Notes under the pieces: generated by a model
Told to the model about the DNA's origin: nothing
Seen by the model: only the letters and a program-made list of their open reading frames with translations
The model's database searches: none
Origin: an uncultured Granulicatella sp.
GTDB taxonomy: Bacteria > Bacillota > Bacilli > Lactobacillales > Aerococcaceae
Direction of reading: 5' to 3'
Assembly: GCF_938030755.1 (NCBI RefSeq)
Contig: NZ_CALHIF010000039.1
Coordinates: forward strand, 28,778 to 92,777
Length of the DNA: 64,000 nt
Part shown: piece by piece, positions 33,481-43,314 of the stretch
Layout of the letters: each line of letters begins with the position of its first letter
Position numbering within the stretch: position 1 is the first letter of the stretch
Made by a program: the position numbers and the translations under genes

Positions 33481-33493
33481 GACCAAAATTTGG

Positions 33494-33537
33494 AAACCTT
33501 CCTTAAGCTTATGAATGAGTTTTAAGGAAGGTTTTTA
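33494..33537 (+). terminator. Terminator of alaS
   Basis: Stem AAACCTTCCTTAA/TTAAGGAAGGTTT with a long loop and T tail. Confidence 0.85.
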
Positions 33538-33648
33538 TTGTGAAAGCAAAGGAAAGGCTTTCTAAAAGTTTAAGAATCGGTAAGTATCGATTGTAGTTTT
33601 GCTGAAAATCTTGTAATATAAGTATATATATTGAAATGAGGTGTCAGT

Positions 33649-33915
33649 ATGAGTTCAATAGATGAAACAGTCCTATTTAAGTTTAATGAAAAGGATGAAA
33701 AAAGCGTTCAAGAAACTTTAACTATCGTGTATGATGCGTTGAATGAAAAAGGATATAGTTCAATTAATCAAATTGTAGGATATTTATTGTCTGGGGATCC
33801 AGCGTATATTCCTAGACATAAAGATGCGCGTAATTTAATCCGTCGTCACGAAAGAGATGAGATTTTGGAAGAACTCATTAGACATTATATTCGTTCTACA
33901 GGAAGAGATGCCTAA
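33649..33915 (+). CDS. ireB: IreB family regulatory phosphoprotein (UPF0297)
   Basis: 88 residues, the family's standard length, with [67 protein letters not shown]. In Enterococcus faecalis IreB is a target of the PASTA kinase IreK and affects cephalosporin resistance; N-terminal Ser/Thr residues (SSIDETV) are present here too. It sits between alaS and the Holliday-junction resolvase-like gene, the normal order (yrzL-yrrK). Confidence 0.93.
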   Translation: MSSIDETVLFKFNEKDEKSVQETLTIVYDALNEKGYSSINQIVGYLLSGDPAYIPRHKDARNLIRRHERDEILEELIRHYIRSTGRDA

Positions 33916-33916
33916 T

Positions 33917-34342
33917 ATGAGATTGATGGGCTTAGATGTCGGAAGTAAAACTGTGGGAGTCGCCGTTAGTGATTTAATGGGATGGACTGCTCAAGGAGTT
34001 GAAACGATTCCGATAAATGAAAATGCTTCTGAATTTGGCTTTAAACGTGTAGTTCAATTGGTAGAAGAATACGGTGTTGAGAAAATTGTGATAGGTCTAC
34101 CAAAAAATATGAATAACACGGAAGGTCCAAGAGTAGAGGCTTCTCGACGATATGGAGCAAGTCTAGAAAAAAGACTCCAAATTCCCATTATTTTTCATGA
34201 TGAGCGCCTTACTACGATGCAAGCTGAAAGAATGCTTGTAGAAGAAGGAAATGTTTCAAGAAAAAAAAGAAAGCAAGTCATTGATATGCTCGCTGCAGTC
34301 ATGATTTTACAAAACTATTTAGATTTAAATGGAAATCAATAA
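33917..34342 (+). CDS. yqgF: RuvX/YqgF-family nuclease, pre-16S rRNA processing
   Basis: 141 residues from the ATG at 33917 ([19 protein letters not shown]); ATG 33908, three codons earlier and closer to GGAAGAG, is also possible. RNase H-like fold with Asp in [25 protein letters not shown] and [15 protein letters not shown], the family's catalytic blocks. Family members process 16S rRNA 5' ends or act as Holliday junction resolvases. Directly follows ireB and precedes DUF1292, a fixed order in Firmicutes. Confidence 0.92.
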   Translation: MRLMGLDVGSKTVGVAVSDLMGWTAQGVETIPINENASEFGFKRVVQLVEEYGVEKIVIGLPKNMNNTEGPRVEASRRYGASLEKRLQIPIIFHDERLTTMQAERMLVEEGNVSRKKRKQVIDMLAAVMILQNYLDLNGNQ

Positions 34343-34359
34343 AAGAAAGAGGAAAGAAA

Positions 34360-34689
34360 ATGACAGAACATTCACATCACGAACACGATCATGAACATGA
34401 TCACTTAGAAGGACACGAAGGTCACGAACATATTACAATCGTTGACGAAGAAGGAAACGAAATTTTACACGAAGTATTATTTACTTTTGAATCAGAAGAT
34501 TACAATAAATCATATGTTTTATGCTATCCAGCAGGAATTCCTGAAGGTGAAGAAGTAGAATTACAGGCTTTCTCATATGTAGAAGCTGAAGATGGTACTG
34601 AAGGTCAATTAAACCCAATCGAAACAGAAGCTGAATGGGATATGATTGAAGAAGTATTAAACACATTCTTAGCAGAAGAAGATTTATAA
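34360..34689 (+). CDS. DUF1292 protein (UPF0473) with a His-rich N-terminus
   Basis: 109 residues. The body [33 protein letters not shown]...[35 protein letters not shown] is typical of the YrzB family, function unknown. The first 24 residues hold ten histidines alternating with Glu/Asp ([12 protein letters not shown]), an extension that could bind Zn or Ni. AAAGAGGAAAG precedes the ATG. Last gene of the ireB operon. Confidence 0.9.
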   Translation: MTEHSHHEHDHEHDHLEGHEGHEHITIVDEEGNEILHEVLFTFESEDYNKSYVLCYPAGIPEGEEVELQAFSYVEAEDGTEGQLNPIETEAEWDMIEEVLNTFLAEEDL

Positions 34690-34692
34690 TCC

Positions 34693-34728
34693 AAAAAGAC
34701 CAAGGGTTGCCTTGGTCTTTTGTTTTTT
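34693..34728 (+). terminator. Terminator of the ireB-yqgF-DUF1292 operon
   Basis: Perfect stem AAAAGACCAAGG/CCTTGGTCTTTT around GTTG, then TGTTTTTT. Confidence 0.9.
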
Positions 34729-34793
34729 AGAATATAAACTAGCTTAAAATATTGTTATATGAAGGTTCTAACTCCCTTTTCTAATTGAGTTTC

Positions 34794-34822
34794 TTCATTT
34801 TTTTATAATAATAGGGTATAAT
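34794..34822 (+). promoter_or_regulatory. mltG promoter
   Basis: TTCATT, 17-base spacer, TATAAT. The start point would be near 34829, which favours the ATG at 34869 over the one at 34833. Confidence 0.6.
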
Positions 34823-34868
34823 AACTACAACTATGGTTACCTTATGTGACTATCTTAGGAGGAAAACA

Positions 34869-36011
34869 ATGTCTCAAAATGAACATAAAAAGCATTCCTT
34901 AATTTCCGAGACGGATTCTAAAAGAGATATCCGAAAGAAGGAAACGTCTATTATTAAAAAGATTATGAAGTATTTCATGATTGCACTTCTAGCAATTGTT
35001 CTAATTGGAGGAATCTTTACTTGGAACTACATTAATGGTGAAGTAAAACCTGTAGATAGCGAACAAACAGAATTGGTTGAATTTGAAATTAATCAAGGGG
35101 AATCTGTTAAAGATGTTGCGAATCATTTGAAGGAAAAAGAGTTTATTCGTAATTCAAAATTTTTCACGTTCTATTTAAAATTTAAAAATGTCGCAGGATT
35201 TAAGGCAGGAGCTTATCAAGTTTCAAAAAGCATGACTTTAGATGAAATTATTGAAGAGCTTTCGGGTAAAGGAAAAGAGAAAAACTTGAACGCAACGAAG
35301 GTTGTGATCCGAGAAGGAGAGCAGCTGAGTGATATTTCTAAAGAAGTTGCTAAATCAACGAAATACTCAGCTGAAGATTTTATGGCTAAAGTTCAGGATA
35401 GTAGTTTTATTGAATTGTTAGTTCAAAAGTATCCTAAATTATTAACTCAGTCATACAATTCATATAATGTGAAGTATGTTCTAGAAGGATTTCTTTTCCC
35501 AGCAACTTATGATATGAACGATAATAAAACACTTCAAATGTTAATTACTGAAATGGTGGCTAAAACAGATGAAGTTTTATCAAAATACTACTCCCAAATT
35601 GAAGCGAGTCCTTATACTTTACAACAAATTATGGCTTTAGCTTCTTTAATCGAAAAAGAAGGGGTTAAACTTGAGGATCGTAAGAAGATCGCTAGTGTCT
35701 TCTATAATCGTCTTGAAAAAGGCATGATGCTTCAAACAGACGTTGCTGTGCAATATGCTTTAGGAGAACATAAAGAAGCTCTATCATTGAAAGATTTAGA
35801 AGTTGATTCTCCATATAACTTATACCAAAATTATGGTGTAGGCCCAGGACCTTATAATAGTCCAAGTGAGGATTCTATTGTAGCCGCATTAGAACCTGAA
35901 AAAACGGATTATTTATACTTTGTAGCGGATATTCATACGAAAGAAATTTATTTTGCGAAAACGTATGAAGAACATTTAGAATTAAAAGCTAAATATGTGG
36001 ATAAGGAGTAA
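34869..36011 (+). CDS. mltG: Endolytic murein transglycosylase MltG
   Basis: 380 residues from the ATG at 34869, seven bases after AGGAGG. Cytoplasmic basic N-terminus, one membrane helix at about 37-60, a LysM-like subdomain ([23 protein letters not shown]) and the YceG catalytic domain with the Glu in [26 protein letters not shown] and the end [31 protein letters not shown]. MltG cuts growing glycan strands and works with elongation enzymes. Followed after four bases by udk, as in Bacillus yrrL-udk-greA. Confidence 0.92.
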   Translation: MSQNEHKKHSLISETDSKRDIRKKETSIIKKIMKYFMIALLAIVLIGGIFTWNYINGEVKPVDSEQTELVEFEINQGESVKDVANHLKEKEFIRNSKFFTFYLKFKNVAGFKAGAYQVSKSMTLDEIIEELSGKGKEKNLNATKVVIREGEQLSDISKEVAKSTKYSAEDFMAKVQDSSFIELLVQKYPKLLTQSYNSYNVKYVLEGFLFPATYDMNDNKTLQMLITEMVAKTDEVLSKYYSQIEASPYTLQQIMALASLIEKEGVKLEDRKKIASVFYNRLEKGMMLQTDVAVQYALGEHKEALSLKDLEVDSPYNLYQNYGVGPGPYNSPSEDSIVAALEPEKTDYLYFVADIHTKEIYFAKTYEEHLELKAKYVDKE

Positions 36012-36015
36012 GGTC

Positions 36016-36648
36016 ATGGAAAAGAGAAAGCCAATTGTTATCGGAGTTACTGGTGGCTCAGGAAGTGGGAAAACAAGTGTTAGCCGAAAAATTTTGGAGA
36101 ATTTCCCGGAATTAACGATCGTAAAAATTGATCAAGATTACTATTATAAAGATCAAAGCCATATGCCGTTTGAAGAACGTTTAAAAACAAACTATGATCA
36201 CCCATTTGCTTTTGATACAGATTTATTAATTGAACATATGAATAAATTAATCAATTTTGAATCGATTGAAGAACCCGTATATGATTACGAAAATCACACA
36301 AGAAGTGATAAAACAATTCATCAAGAACCAAAAGATGTCATTCTCATTGAAGGGATCCTTATTCTTGAAGATAAACGTTTACGTGATTTGATGGATATCA
36401 AAGTATATGTAGATACAGATGATGATATTCGAATTATTCGACGCATTAAACGGGACATGGTGGAACGTGGTAGAACACTTGATTCAATCATTCATCAGTA
36501 CATGTCTGTTGTAAAACCAATGCATCATCAATTTATTGAACCTACTAAAAAATTCGCAGACATCATTATTCCTGAGGGTGGATCGAATACAGTTGCAATT
36601 GACTTAATGACTACAAAAATAGCTTCTATTTTAAGAGAATTATCTTAA
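36016..36648 (+). CDS. udk: Uridine kinase
   Basis: 210 residues from the ATG at 36016 with AAGGAGTAAGG before. GTP/ATP-dependent phosphorylation of uridine and cytidine in pyrimidine salvage. P-loop [14 protein letters not shown], then [33 protein letters not shown] and [46 protein letters not shown]. Length is normal. Sits between mltG and greA. Confidence 0.95.
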   Translation: MEKRKPIVIGVTGGSGSGKTSVSRKILENFPELTIVKIDQDYYYKDQSHMPFEERLKTNYDHPFAFDTDLLIEHMNKLINFESIEEPVYDYENHTRSDKTIHQEPKDVILIEGILILEDKRLRDLMDIKVYVDTDDDIRIIRRIKRDMVERGRTLDSIIHQYMSVVKPMHHQFIEPTKKFADIIIPEGGSNTVAIDLMTTKIASILRELS

Positions 36649-36654
36649 TTTCTG

Positions 36655-36686
36655 GACCTTTGAACTTGTTTCAAAGGTCTTTTTTA
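36655..36686 (+). terminator. Terminator of mltG-udk
   Basis: Stem GACCTTTGAA/TTCAAAGGTC with a six-T tail. Confidence 0.85.
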
Positions 36687-36819
36687 TACAAAAAATTCAC
36701 TGAAATTTCTTAAAATCATATAAAAATAATGAATAGGGCTTGCAATCTTCACTATAAAATGTTAAAGTTTTAGCATTGTAGATTGAGATAATCTAAAAAA
36801 CAATATAGGGGAGAGTCGT

Positions 36820-37299
36820 ATGACTGAAAAAGTATTTCCAATGACGCTTGAAGGAAAAGCAAAACTTGAGGCCGAATTAGAAGAATTAAAAGTCGTTAAA
36901 CGTAAAGAAATTGTAGAGCGAATTAAAATTGCTCGTAGTTACGGTGACTTATCAGAAAACTCTGAATATGAATCAGCTAAAGATGAACAAGCTTTTGTTG
37001 AAGGTCGTATTTCAACATTAGAAAAAATGATTCGTTTTGCTGAAATAATTGACGATAACAATGTTGAAAAAGATATTGTATCATTAGGTAGAAAAGTTAC
37101 GTTTATCGAATTACCAGATGGAGATGAAGAAACTTATACAATTGTTGGTAGTGCAGAAGCAAATCCAATTGAAGGTAAGATTTCAAATGATTCTCCAATT
37201 GCCAAAGGGATTATTGGTAAAAAATTAAATGAAGAGGTAGTGATTCCAACTCCAGGTGGAGAAATGAAGATCAGAATTATTGATATTCAATCTGCTTAA
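36820..37299 (+). CDS. greA: Transcription elongation factor GreA
   Basis: 159 residues. N-terminal coiled-coil finger ([57 protein letters not shown]) carries the acidic tip used to stimulate RNA cleavage by stalled polymerase; C-terminal FKBP-like domain ends IRIIDIQSA. Standard length. AGGGGAGAG precedes the ATG. Own terminator. Confidence 0.96.
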   Translation: MTEKVFPMTLEGKAKLEAELEELKVVKRKEIVERIKIARSYGDLSENSEYESAKDEQAFVEGRISTLEKMIRFAEIIDDNNVEKDIVSLGRKVTFIELPDGDEETYTIVGSAEANPIEGKISNDSPIAKGIIGKKLNEEVVIPTPGGEMKIRIIDIQSA

Positions 37300-37307
37300 T
37301 TCATATT

Positions 37308-37337
37308 AAAAAGCTAGGAGACTTCCTAGCTTTTTTT
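37308..37337 (+). terminator. Terminator of greA
   Basis: Stem AAAGCTAGGA/TCCTAGCTTT, four-base loop, seven Ts. Confidence 0.9.
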
Positions 37338-37432
37338 GTATATCATTCTTTAGACTGATGGTCTTGAAATTATTTCGTGATAGGATTGTAAGTGAGAAGA
37401 TGATATACTAATACCTATATGGAGGTGAGAAG

Positions 37433-38167
37433 ATGAAAAATATTAAAAAGATGCTCATTGTATTGTTACTAGGGACAATGATTTCAGCCATTGAAATTAC
37501 TACAAGAATGGGTTTATTTATCATCTTTGCACTTGGAGTTGCTACTATCGTAAGTAGTTTAGTTCTTTTTAGACGTGTTAAATTTATGAGAAATTTAGGC
37601 TTATGTTTTGGTGGTTTATTTATGGTATTGCCTTTATTGTCTACGGCTGGGATTTGGTTAGGCATGATAGGGGCATTACTCATTCTATTACTTAGTCAGG
37701 ATAGTTCATCTTTTTCTACGATAACGACTATTTTTCAAAGAAAAAATCAGCAAGAATATATTTTCGTGAATTCTAGAGAGGAAGAGATTGATTCAGAGAA
37801 AATTAAACGTTTCGATTGGATAGGATCTCAAATCATTGGAAATGAACCTTATGAATGGAACGATATTAACGCTGGACAATTAGTTGGAGATACCATTATT
37901 GATTTAGGAAATACGATTCTTCCGGCAAAGGAAAATGTAATTGTAATACGAAAAGGACTTGGACGAGTTCGAATTTTGGTTCCGTATGGAGTCGGTGTCA
38001 TGATTCACCATCATAGTTTCGCTGGAGAATTAGAGTTTGAAAAGCAAACTTATACCCTAAGCAATGAGTCGATCCAACTATACAGTAAAGATTATCAAAG
38101 AACGAGTAAGCGAATTAAAATCTATACGACAATTGTAGCTGGAAAAATTGAGGTGATTGAAGCATGA
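37433..38167 (+). CDS. liaF: LiaF-like regulator of the cell-envelope stress system
   Basis: 244 residues. Three or four membrane helices in the first 90 residues, then a cytoplasmic or membrane-associated beta-rich domain with FDWIGSQIIGNEPYEWNDINAGQLVGDTIIDLGNTILPAKENVIVIRKGLGRVRILVPYGVGVMIHHHS, the hallmark of LiaF/VraT. LiaF inhibits LiaS until envelope stress (for example lipid II-binding antibiotics). TGGAGGTGA precedes the ATG; it overlaps liaS by four bases. Confidence 0.92.
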   Translation: MKNIKKMLIVLLLGTMISAIEITTRMGLFIIFALGVATIVSSLVLFRRVKFMRNLGLCFGGLFMVLPLLSTAGIWLGMIGALLILLLSQDSSSFSTITTIFQRKNQQEYIFVNSREEEIDSEKIKRFDWIGSQIIGNEPYEWNDINAGQLVGDTIIDLGNTILPAKENVIVIRKGLGRVRILVPYGVGVMIHHHSFAGELEFEKQTYTLSNESIQLYSKDYQRTSKRIKIYTTIVAGKIEVIEA

Positions 38168-39231
38168 AGCAACGAATCCTCAAAAGCTGGCTTCTATTTT
38201 CAGCTCTTTATAGTATTGTCAGTACAGTATTCATATTTCTATTTAGAAAATGGTTTAATTTTGATCATTTAGAAGAGATTAGTTTTCAGGAAACACTGGG
38301 GACTATCACGTTATTTCTTTTAATACTTCTATTTTTAGCATTAGTTTCTGCTATTATCTTATATGGATTAAATCGCCAGGCAGAAAGAAAAATTACAGAG
38401 CAGCTGTTAATGATTCAAAAGGCTCAATTTCAGTTGGTAAAAGATAAAGATGAATCTAATTGGTTGAATGAAGCAACAATTCTAGATTTAAAAGCATTTT
38501 ATGCTCAATCAATGGCGATATCGAATCAGATTGAAACGGTATCTCTAGAATTGCAAGAAATTGGTAGAAAACCGCAGTATGTTGGAGAAGAAACGAAAGA
38601 ACAAGTCATTGAACAAGAAAGAAGACGGATTGCCAGAGAATTACATGACTCTGTAAGCCAGCAATTATTTGCAGCAATGATGATGATTTCAGCGTTGAAT
38701 GAAAGAAAGCAACATTTTGATGAAAAAGAACAAAAACAACTATCTATGATTGAACATGTTCTTTCCCAAGCTCAGTCTGAAATGCGTGCATTATTACTAC
38801 ACCTTCGACCAATTTCGTTAGAAAATAAATCCTTAAAATCCGGAATCGAAGGTTTATTAGTGGAATTACAAACGAAAGTGCAAATGAAAATTCATTGGGA
38901 TATAGAAGATGTTACTTTGCCAGAAGGGGTTGAAGATCATCTCTTTAGAATTGCCCAGGAATTACTTTCGAATACTCTAAGACATTCTCATGCCAAACAT
39001 TTAGAAGTTTACTTAAGACAGAAAGATTCAAATGTAATCTTTAAAATAGAAGACGACGGTGTTGGTTTTAACGTTGAGGCCATTCATCCTGGTAGTTATG
39101 GAATCAATAATATGAAAGAAAGAGTACAAGGACTTGGTGGACAAGTGAAGATTGTAAGTTTCCCAAATCAAGGGACAACAATAGAAATCAAAATTCCGCT
39201 TGGTCGTCATTTGGAGGGAAATTATGATTAA
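38164..39231 (+). CDS. liaS: LiaS/VraS-type sensor histidine kinase
   Basis: 355 residues. Two N-terminal membrane helices with a short outside loop (about 10-75), then the HisKA_3 motif RRRIARELHDSVSQQLFAAMMM with the phosphorylated His, and an HATPase domain (AQELLSNTLRHSHAKHLEVYLRQ, EDDGVGFN, YGINNMKERVQGLGGQ). An intramembrane-sensing kinase acting with LiaF and LiaR. ATGA overlap with liaF and 8-base overlap with liaR. Confidence 0.93.
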   Translation: MKQRILKSWLLFSALYSIVSTVFIFLFRKWFNFDHLEEISFQETLGTITLFLLILLFLALVSAIILYGLNRQAERKITEQLLMIQKAQFQLVKDKDESNWLNEATILDLKAFYAQSMAISNQIETVSLELQEIGRKPQYVGEETKEQVIEQERRRIARELHDSVSQQLFAAMMMISALNERKQHFDEKEQKQLSMIEHVLSQAQSEMRALLLHLRPISLENKSLKSGIEGLLVELQTKVQMKIHWDIEDVTLPEGVEDHLFRIAQELLSNTLRHSHAKHLEVYLRQKDSNVIFKIEDDGVGFNVEAIHPGSYGINNMKERVQGLGGQVKIVSFPNQGTTIEIKIPLGRHLEGNYD

Positions 39232-39859
39232 TGTTTTATTAGTAGATGACCATGAAATGGTACGATTAGGCGTGTCTTCTTATTTATCAATGCAAGATGA
39301 TATCGATGTTATTGCTGAAGCAAAGAATGGTCGAGAAGGGGTAGAGAAAGCTTTATCTTATAAACCGGACATCATTTTAATGGATTTAGTCATGCCTGAG
39401 ATGGATGGAATTGAAGCGACAAAAGAAATTTTACGTCAATGGCCAGAAGCAAAAATCATTATTTTAACTAGTTTCATTGATGATGAGAAAGTTTTTCCAG
39501 CCATCAATGCGGGTGCGAAAAGTTATATTTTAAAAACTTCTTCGGCTTCTCAAATTGCTAAAGCTATTCGTGATACTTATCAAGGGGACGGCGTATTTGA
39601 ACCTCAAGTGACTGATAAATTAGTGAATAGAATCCAAAAGAAACAACAACATTTCCCTCATAATGATTTGACTCAACGAGAATTAGAAGTTCTTCTTTTA
39701 ATTGCACAAGGAAAATCAAATCAAGAGATTGCCGATGAATTATTTATTACTTTAAAAACAGTAAAAACGCATGTTTCCAATATCTTATCAAAATTGGAAG
39801 TAGAAGACAGAACGCAAGCAACGATTTATGCATTCAAACATCAGTTAATAAAAATGTAG
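39224..39859 (+). CDS. liaR: LiaR/VraR-type response regulator
   Basis: 211 residues from the ATG at 39224, seven bases after GGAGG. Receiver domain with VDDHEMVRLG and phosphorylation site Asp54 (IILMDLVMPEMDGIEATKEI), C-terminal LuxR-type helix-turn-helix (LTQRELEVLLLIAQGKSNQEIADELFITLKTVKTHVSNILSKLEV). Output of the LiaFS envelope stress sensor. Confidence 0.93.
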   Translation: MINVLLVDDHEMVRLGVSSYLSMQDDIDVIAEAKNGREGVEKALSYKPDIILMDLVMPEMDGIEATKEILRQWPEAKIIILTSFIDDEKVFPAINAGAKSYILKTSSASQIAKAIRDTYQGDGVFEPQVTDKLVNRIQKKQQHFPHNDLTQRELEVLLLIAQGKSNQEIADELFITLKTVKTHVSNILSKLEVEDRTQATIYAFKHQLIKM

Positions 39860-39915
39860 GCTTGGCTACTGTTATTAGTGATTCATTAATATGAATAATA
39901 AAAAGAATTAAAACG

Positions 39916-39949
39916 AAAAGATGTATGGAATTTTCCGTGCATCTTTTTT
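39916..39949 (+). terminator. Terminator of liaFSR
   Basis: Stem AAAAGATG..GGAA/TTCC..CATCTTTT with internal mismatches and T tract. The rest of 39860-40053 shows no gene. Confidence 0.75.
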
Positions 39950-40053
39950 AATGTACTCACTATGGTTTGGAATGAAAGTAATTTCGAAAAAAGGATAAAG
40001 AAACAAATGATAAAGGCAGTTTTTGAAACTACTTACTAAAAAAACGTTGTGTA

Positions 40054-40082
40054 TTGAAAATGGTTTCTGCGACTAGTATACT
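40054..40082 (+). promoter_or_regulatory. Promoter of the nanE-PTS unit with an overlapping cre-like site
   Basis: TTGAAA, 17-base spacer, TATACT. The -35 lies inside TTGAAAATGGTTTCT (40054-40068), which fits the CcpA-binding consensus WTGNAANCGNWNNCW at every fixed position except the central C. CcpA binding here would block the promoter, giving catabolite repression. Confidence 0.6.
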
Positions 40083-40118
40083 GATAGATATGAAAGGGTT
40101 TTAAAAAGGAGGCTGTTT

Positions 40119-40796
40119 ATGAGAATACATGGTCAATTAATTGTATCATGCCAAGCATTGCCGCATGAACCATTGCATAGTGATTATATTATGGCTCGTA
40201 TGGCAGTTGCTGCAAAGGAAGGAGGAGCAAAGGGAATTCGTGCCAACTCAGTAGTGGACATAAAAGCAATCAAAGAAGCTGTAGATTTACCAGTGATTGG
40301 AATTATTAAACGAGATTATAACGATTCAGATGTTTTTATTACTGCTACGATGAAGGAAGTAGATGAACTTATGACGGTTCAACCAGATATTATTGCACTT
40401 GATGCGACTTCATCTACTCGTCCAAATGGACAATCGTTGGACGAATTTTATAAGGAAATTAGAGAAAAATATCCTGATCAATTATTGATGGCGGATTGTT
40501 CTACAGTAGAAGAAATGATTCATGCTGATGAACTTGGTTTTGATTTTATCGGAAGTACTTTAGTGGGATATACGAAACAAAGTAACGGCGATAAAATTGA
40601 AGCGAATGATTTCGAAATACTAAGAACTGTTTTGAAACAAATCAAACATCCTTTAATTGCAGAAGGAAATATTGACACACCAGAAAAGATGAAAAGAGTG
40701 CTAGAGTTGGGCGCTTATAGTGTGGTTGTGGGTTCTGCGATTACACGTCCACAACTCATCACAAAAAAATTTGTTGATGCGATTCATCAACACTAG
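40119..40796 (+). CDS. nanE: N-acetylmannosamine-6-phosphate 2-epimerase
   Basis: 225 residues of a TIM-barrel. Converts ManNAc-6-P to GlcNAc-6-P. Family blocks: [108 protein letters not shown]; the Lys in IIKRDY and Glu/Asp pair expected for catalysis are present. AAAGGAGGC precedes the ATG. It leads a unit with a PTS permease, so the imported sugar is most simply ManNAc. No nanA or nanK is in the window. Confidence 0.93.
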   Translation: MRIHGQLIVSCQALPHEPLHSDYIMARMAVAAKEGGAKGIRANSVVDIKAIKEAVDLPVIGIIKRDYNDSDVFITATMKEVDELMTVQPDIIALDATSSTRPNGQSLDEFYKEIREKYPDQLLMADCSTVEEMIHADELGFDFIGSTLVGYTKQSNGDKIEANDFEILRTVLKQIKHPLIAEGNIDTPEKMKRVLELGAYSVVVGSAITRPQLITKKFVDAIHQH

Positions 40797-40839
40797 GAAA
40801 GATAAGAATTATTCATTTTAAGTTTAGGGGGAAAACCAT

Positions 40840-42345
40840 ATGTTTAAAGTCTTACAAAAAATAGGGAAGGCATTTATGTTACCAATTGCCATTTTACCGG
40901 CAGCTGGTTTGCTTTTAGGAATTGGGGGAGCATTATCAAATCCAACAACAGTTGCGACCTATCCTGTATTAAATAACGAAGTATTACAAGCAATTTTTAA
41001 AGTAATGAGTTCTGCTGGGGAAGTCGTATTTGCCAATTTAGCATTATTATTATGTATCGGACTATGTATTGGTCTTGCAAAACGAGACAAAGGAACGGCT
41101 GCTCTTGCAGGGGTTACAGGATACTTAGTAATGACTGCAACAATTAAAGCTCTTGTTGGATTATTTATGGCAAAAGATGCTTCCATTGACACTGGGGTTA
41201 TAGGTGCTGTTGTAGTCGGCTCAGTAGCTGTATGGTTACATAACCGTTATAACAATATTCAATTACCTCAAGTACTTGGTTTCTTCGGTGGTAGCCGTTT
41301 TGTTCCAATCGTAACATCATTTGCGTCTATCTTTGTGGGAGCTATCTTCTTCTTAGTATGGCCACCATTCCAACAATTATTAGTGTCTACTGGTGGATAT
41401 ATCTCACAAGCTGGTCCGATTGGTACATTCTTATATGGATTCTTAATGCGTCTATGTGGTGCTGTAGGCTTACACCATATGATTTATCCAATGTTCTGGT
41501 TTACAGAATTAGGTGGAGTGGAAGTTGTAGCTGGCCAAACTGTTGTAGGGGCTCAAAAAATCTTCTTTGCTCAATTAGCGGATCCAAATCATGTTGGACT
41601 ATTTACTGAAGGAACTCGTTTCTTCGCTGGTCGTTTCTCAACGATGATGTTTGGTCTTCCAGCAGCCTGCTTAGCGATGTACCACTGTGTTCCTAAAGAT
41701 CGTCGTAAAAAATACGCCGGTTTATTCTTCGGGGTTGCATTAACTTCATTCATCACAGGTATTACAGAACCAATCGAATTCATGTTCTTATTCGTAAGTC
41801 CAGTACTATATGTTGTTCACGCATTCCTTGATGGAGTAAGTTTCTTCATCGCAGATATTTTGAATATCTCAATCGGTAATACATTCTCAGGTGGGGTTAT
41901 TGACTTCACATTGTTCGGTGTTTTGCAAGGAAATGATAAGACAAACTGGTTATTACAAATTCCATTTGGTCTTGTTTGGAGCGCTTTATACTATGTTGTA
42001 TTTAGATGGTTTATTCTTCAATTCAATGTCGCTACACCAGGACGTGTTGAAGATGATTTAGCTAGTGATGAAAAACCAGTTGTGGAAACAAAAGATAGCT
42101 TAAAACAAGATAGCGTACGTATTATTGATGCTTTGGGCGGTCAAGAAAATATCGAAGATGTCGATGCTTGTATCACACGTTTACGCGTATCTGTTAAAGA
42201 TGTTGAAAAAGTTAATAAAGCAACATTAAAAGAAATCGGTGCAGTTGATGTTCTTGAAGTTAAAGGTGGAATTCAAGCGATTTATGGAGCTAAAGCCATC
42301 CTTTATAAAAATAATATCAATGAAATTTTAGGTGTAGATGACTAG
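40840..42345 (+). CDS. PTS IICB permease, glucose/GlcNAc superfamily (probable amino-sugar transporter)
   Basis: 501 residues: IIC domain of about 10 membrane segments (residues 1-390; AFMLPIAILPAAGLLLGIGGAL, GLHHMIYPMFWFTELGG, ITEPIEFMFLFVSPVLY) and a IIB domain at 420-501 with the phosphorylated Cys444 in VDACITRLRVSV. The specificity loop GGVEVVAGQTVVGAQKIFFAQL is of the GlcNAc/maltose/MurNAc branch. It brings in and phosphorylates a sugar using the separate IIA encoded two genes on. NanE next door argues for ManNAc; no murQ is nearby, so MurNAc is less likely. Confidence 0.88.
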   Translation: MFKVLQKIGKAFMLPIAILPAAGLLLGIGGALSNPTTVATYPVLNNEVLQAIFKVMSSAGEVVFANLALLLCIGLCIGLAKRDKGTAALAGVTGYLVMTATIKALVGLFMAKDASIDTGVIGAVVVGSVAVWLHNRYNNIQLPQVLGFFGGSRFVPIVTSFASIFVGAIFFLVWPPFQQLLVSTGGYISQAGPIGTFLYGFLMRLCGAVGLHHMIYPMFWFTELGGVEVVAGQTVVGAQKIFFAQLADPNHVGLFTEGTRFFAGRFSTMMFGLPAACLAMYHCVPKDRRKKYAGLFFGVALTSFITGITEPIEFMFLFVSPVLYVVHAFLDGVSFFIADILNISIGNTFSGGVIDFTLFGVLQGNDKTNWLLQIPFGLVWSALYYVVFRWFILQFNVATPGRVEDDLASDEKPVVETKDSLKQDSVRIIDALGGQENIEDVDACITRLRVSVKDVEKVNKATLKEIGAVDVLEVKGGIQAIYGAKAILYKNNINEILGVDD

Positions 42346-42363
42346 TAATCAATCTTAACTAAT

Positions 42364-42402
42364 GCAGGAAAACTAGCCCTCGTGTCTAGTTTTCCTGCTT
42401 TT
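42364..42402 (+). terminator. Terminator after PTS IICB
   Basis: 13-bp perfect stem GCAGGAAAACTAG/CTAGTTTTCCTGC with T tail. Confidence 0.9.
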
Positions 42403-42421
42403 AATTTTCAATAAGAATAGG

Positions 42422-42451
42422 CATTGTATGCTATCACATTGTATGCTATCA
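42422..42451 (+). repeat. Tandem 15-bp repeat in the rpiR promoter region
   Basis: CATTGTATGCTATCA occurs twice head-to-tail, 32 bases before the regulator start codon. Each unit holds a possible -10-like hexamer (TATGCT). It may be a duplicated operator or promoter part. Confidence 0.75.
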
Positions 42452-42482
42452 TTAAAAAAGCAAATGCAAAGGGGAGATGTAG

Positions 42483-43298
42483 GTGTTGTCATTCGAAAAA
42501 AAAGTGGTTCCCATTATAGAGTCTATTTACGATACTTTAACACCTATTGAAAAGACAATTGCACAGTATTTTCTAGAACCGATTCCAGAAGGAGTGTCTC
42601 TTTCCGCTCAAGAAGTATCCAATCGCTTATTTGTTTCCATTCCGTCACTGACAAGATTTGCCCAGAAATGCGGATATAACGGATATCGACAATTTATTTA
42701 TGATTATGAAAAGAGAAGTAAGGAAGAATCGACGCTTCATATTAATTCGACTAAAATTGTTCTTGAAGATTATGCAGAGCTTTTGTCGAAGTCCTTTTCT
42801 CTTGTGAATGAAGCTCAATTAATTCGAGTTTGTGAGTTGCTTAGTAGTGCTAAACGGGTATATATATATGGTCAAGGGAGCTCGGGACTAGCTGCATTAG
42901 AGATGAAATTTCGGTTTATGAGACTTGGGATGATTTGTGAGGCGATTACGGATTTACATACAATGCTTATGAATCGTGTGTTAGTCGATGAAGATTGTCT
43001 TGTCATCGGGATTACGGTTTCAGCAAATGAGAGTGTAGTAAATGCAGTTAACATCGCAAAAAAACAAGGTGCTAAAACAGTTCTAATCACTTCTAAAAAG
43101 AGCGAAGAACTGTCGCATGAATGTGATGAATTGGTACTCATTGCGATGAAAAACGCTTTAGAACAAGGAACGACAATTTCACCACAGTTTTCGATTTTAG
43201 TGGTGGTTGATATATTGTATAGTTATTACAAGGAAATCGATAAGGAAAGAAAGCATTCTATTTTTTCAAATACATTGCATGCGATTCAACCTGATTAA
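42483..43298 (+). CDS. RpiR/MurR-family transcriptional regulator
   Basis: 271 residues, GTG start six bases after GGGGAG (a TTG follows directly). N-terminal HTH_6 domain (VPIIESIYDTLTPIEKTIAQYFLEPIPEGVSLSAQEVSNRLFVSIPSLTRFAQKCGYNGYRQF) and C-terminal SIS sugar-phosphate domain (RVYIYGQGSSGLAALEMKFRFMRLG...VIGITVSANESVVNAVNIAKKQGAKTVLITSKK). Such proteins sense phosphosugars. Its place between PTS IICB and IIA suggests control of this amino-sugar unit with ManNAc-6-P or GlcNAc-6-P as effector. Confidence 0.9.
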   Translation: MLSFEKKVVPIIESIYDTLTPIEKTIAQYFLEPIPEGVSLSAQEVSNRLFVSIPSLTRFAQKCGYNGYRQFIYDYEKRSKEESTLHINSTKIVLEDYAELLSKSFSLVNEAQLIRVCELLSSAKRVYIYGQGSSGLAALEMKFRFMRLGMICEAITDLHTMLMNRVLVDEDCLVIGITVSANESVVNAVNIAKKQGAKTVLITSKKSEELSHECDELVLIAMKNALEQGTTISPQFSILVVVDILYSYYKEIDKERKHSIFSNTLHAIQPD

Positions 43299-43314
43299 AG
43301 AAGGAGAAGATAAA

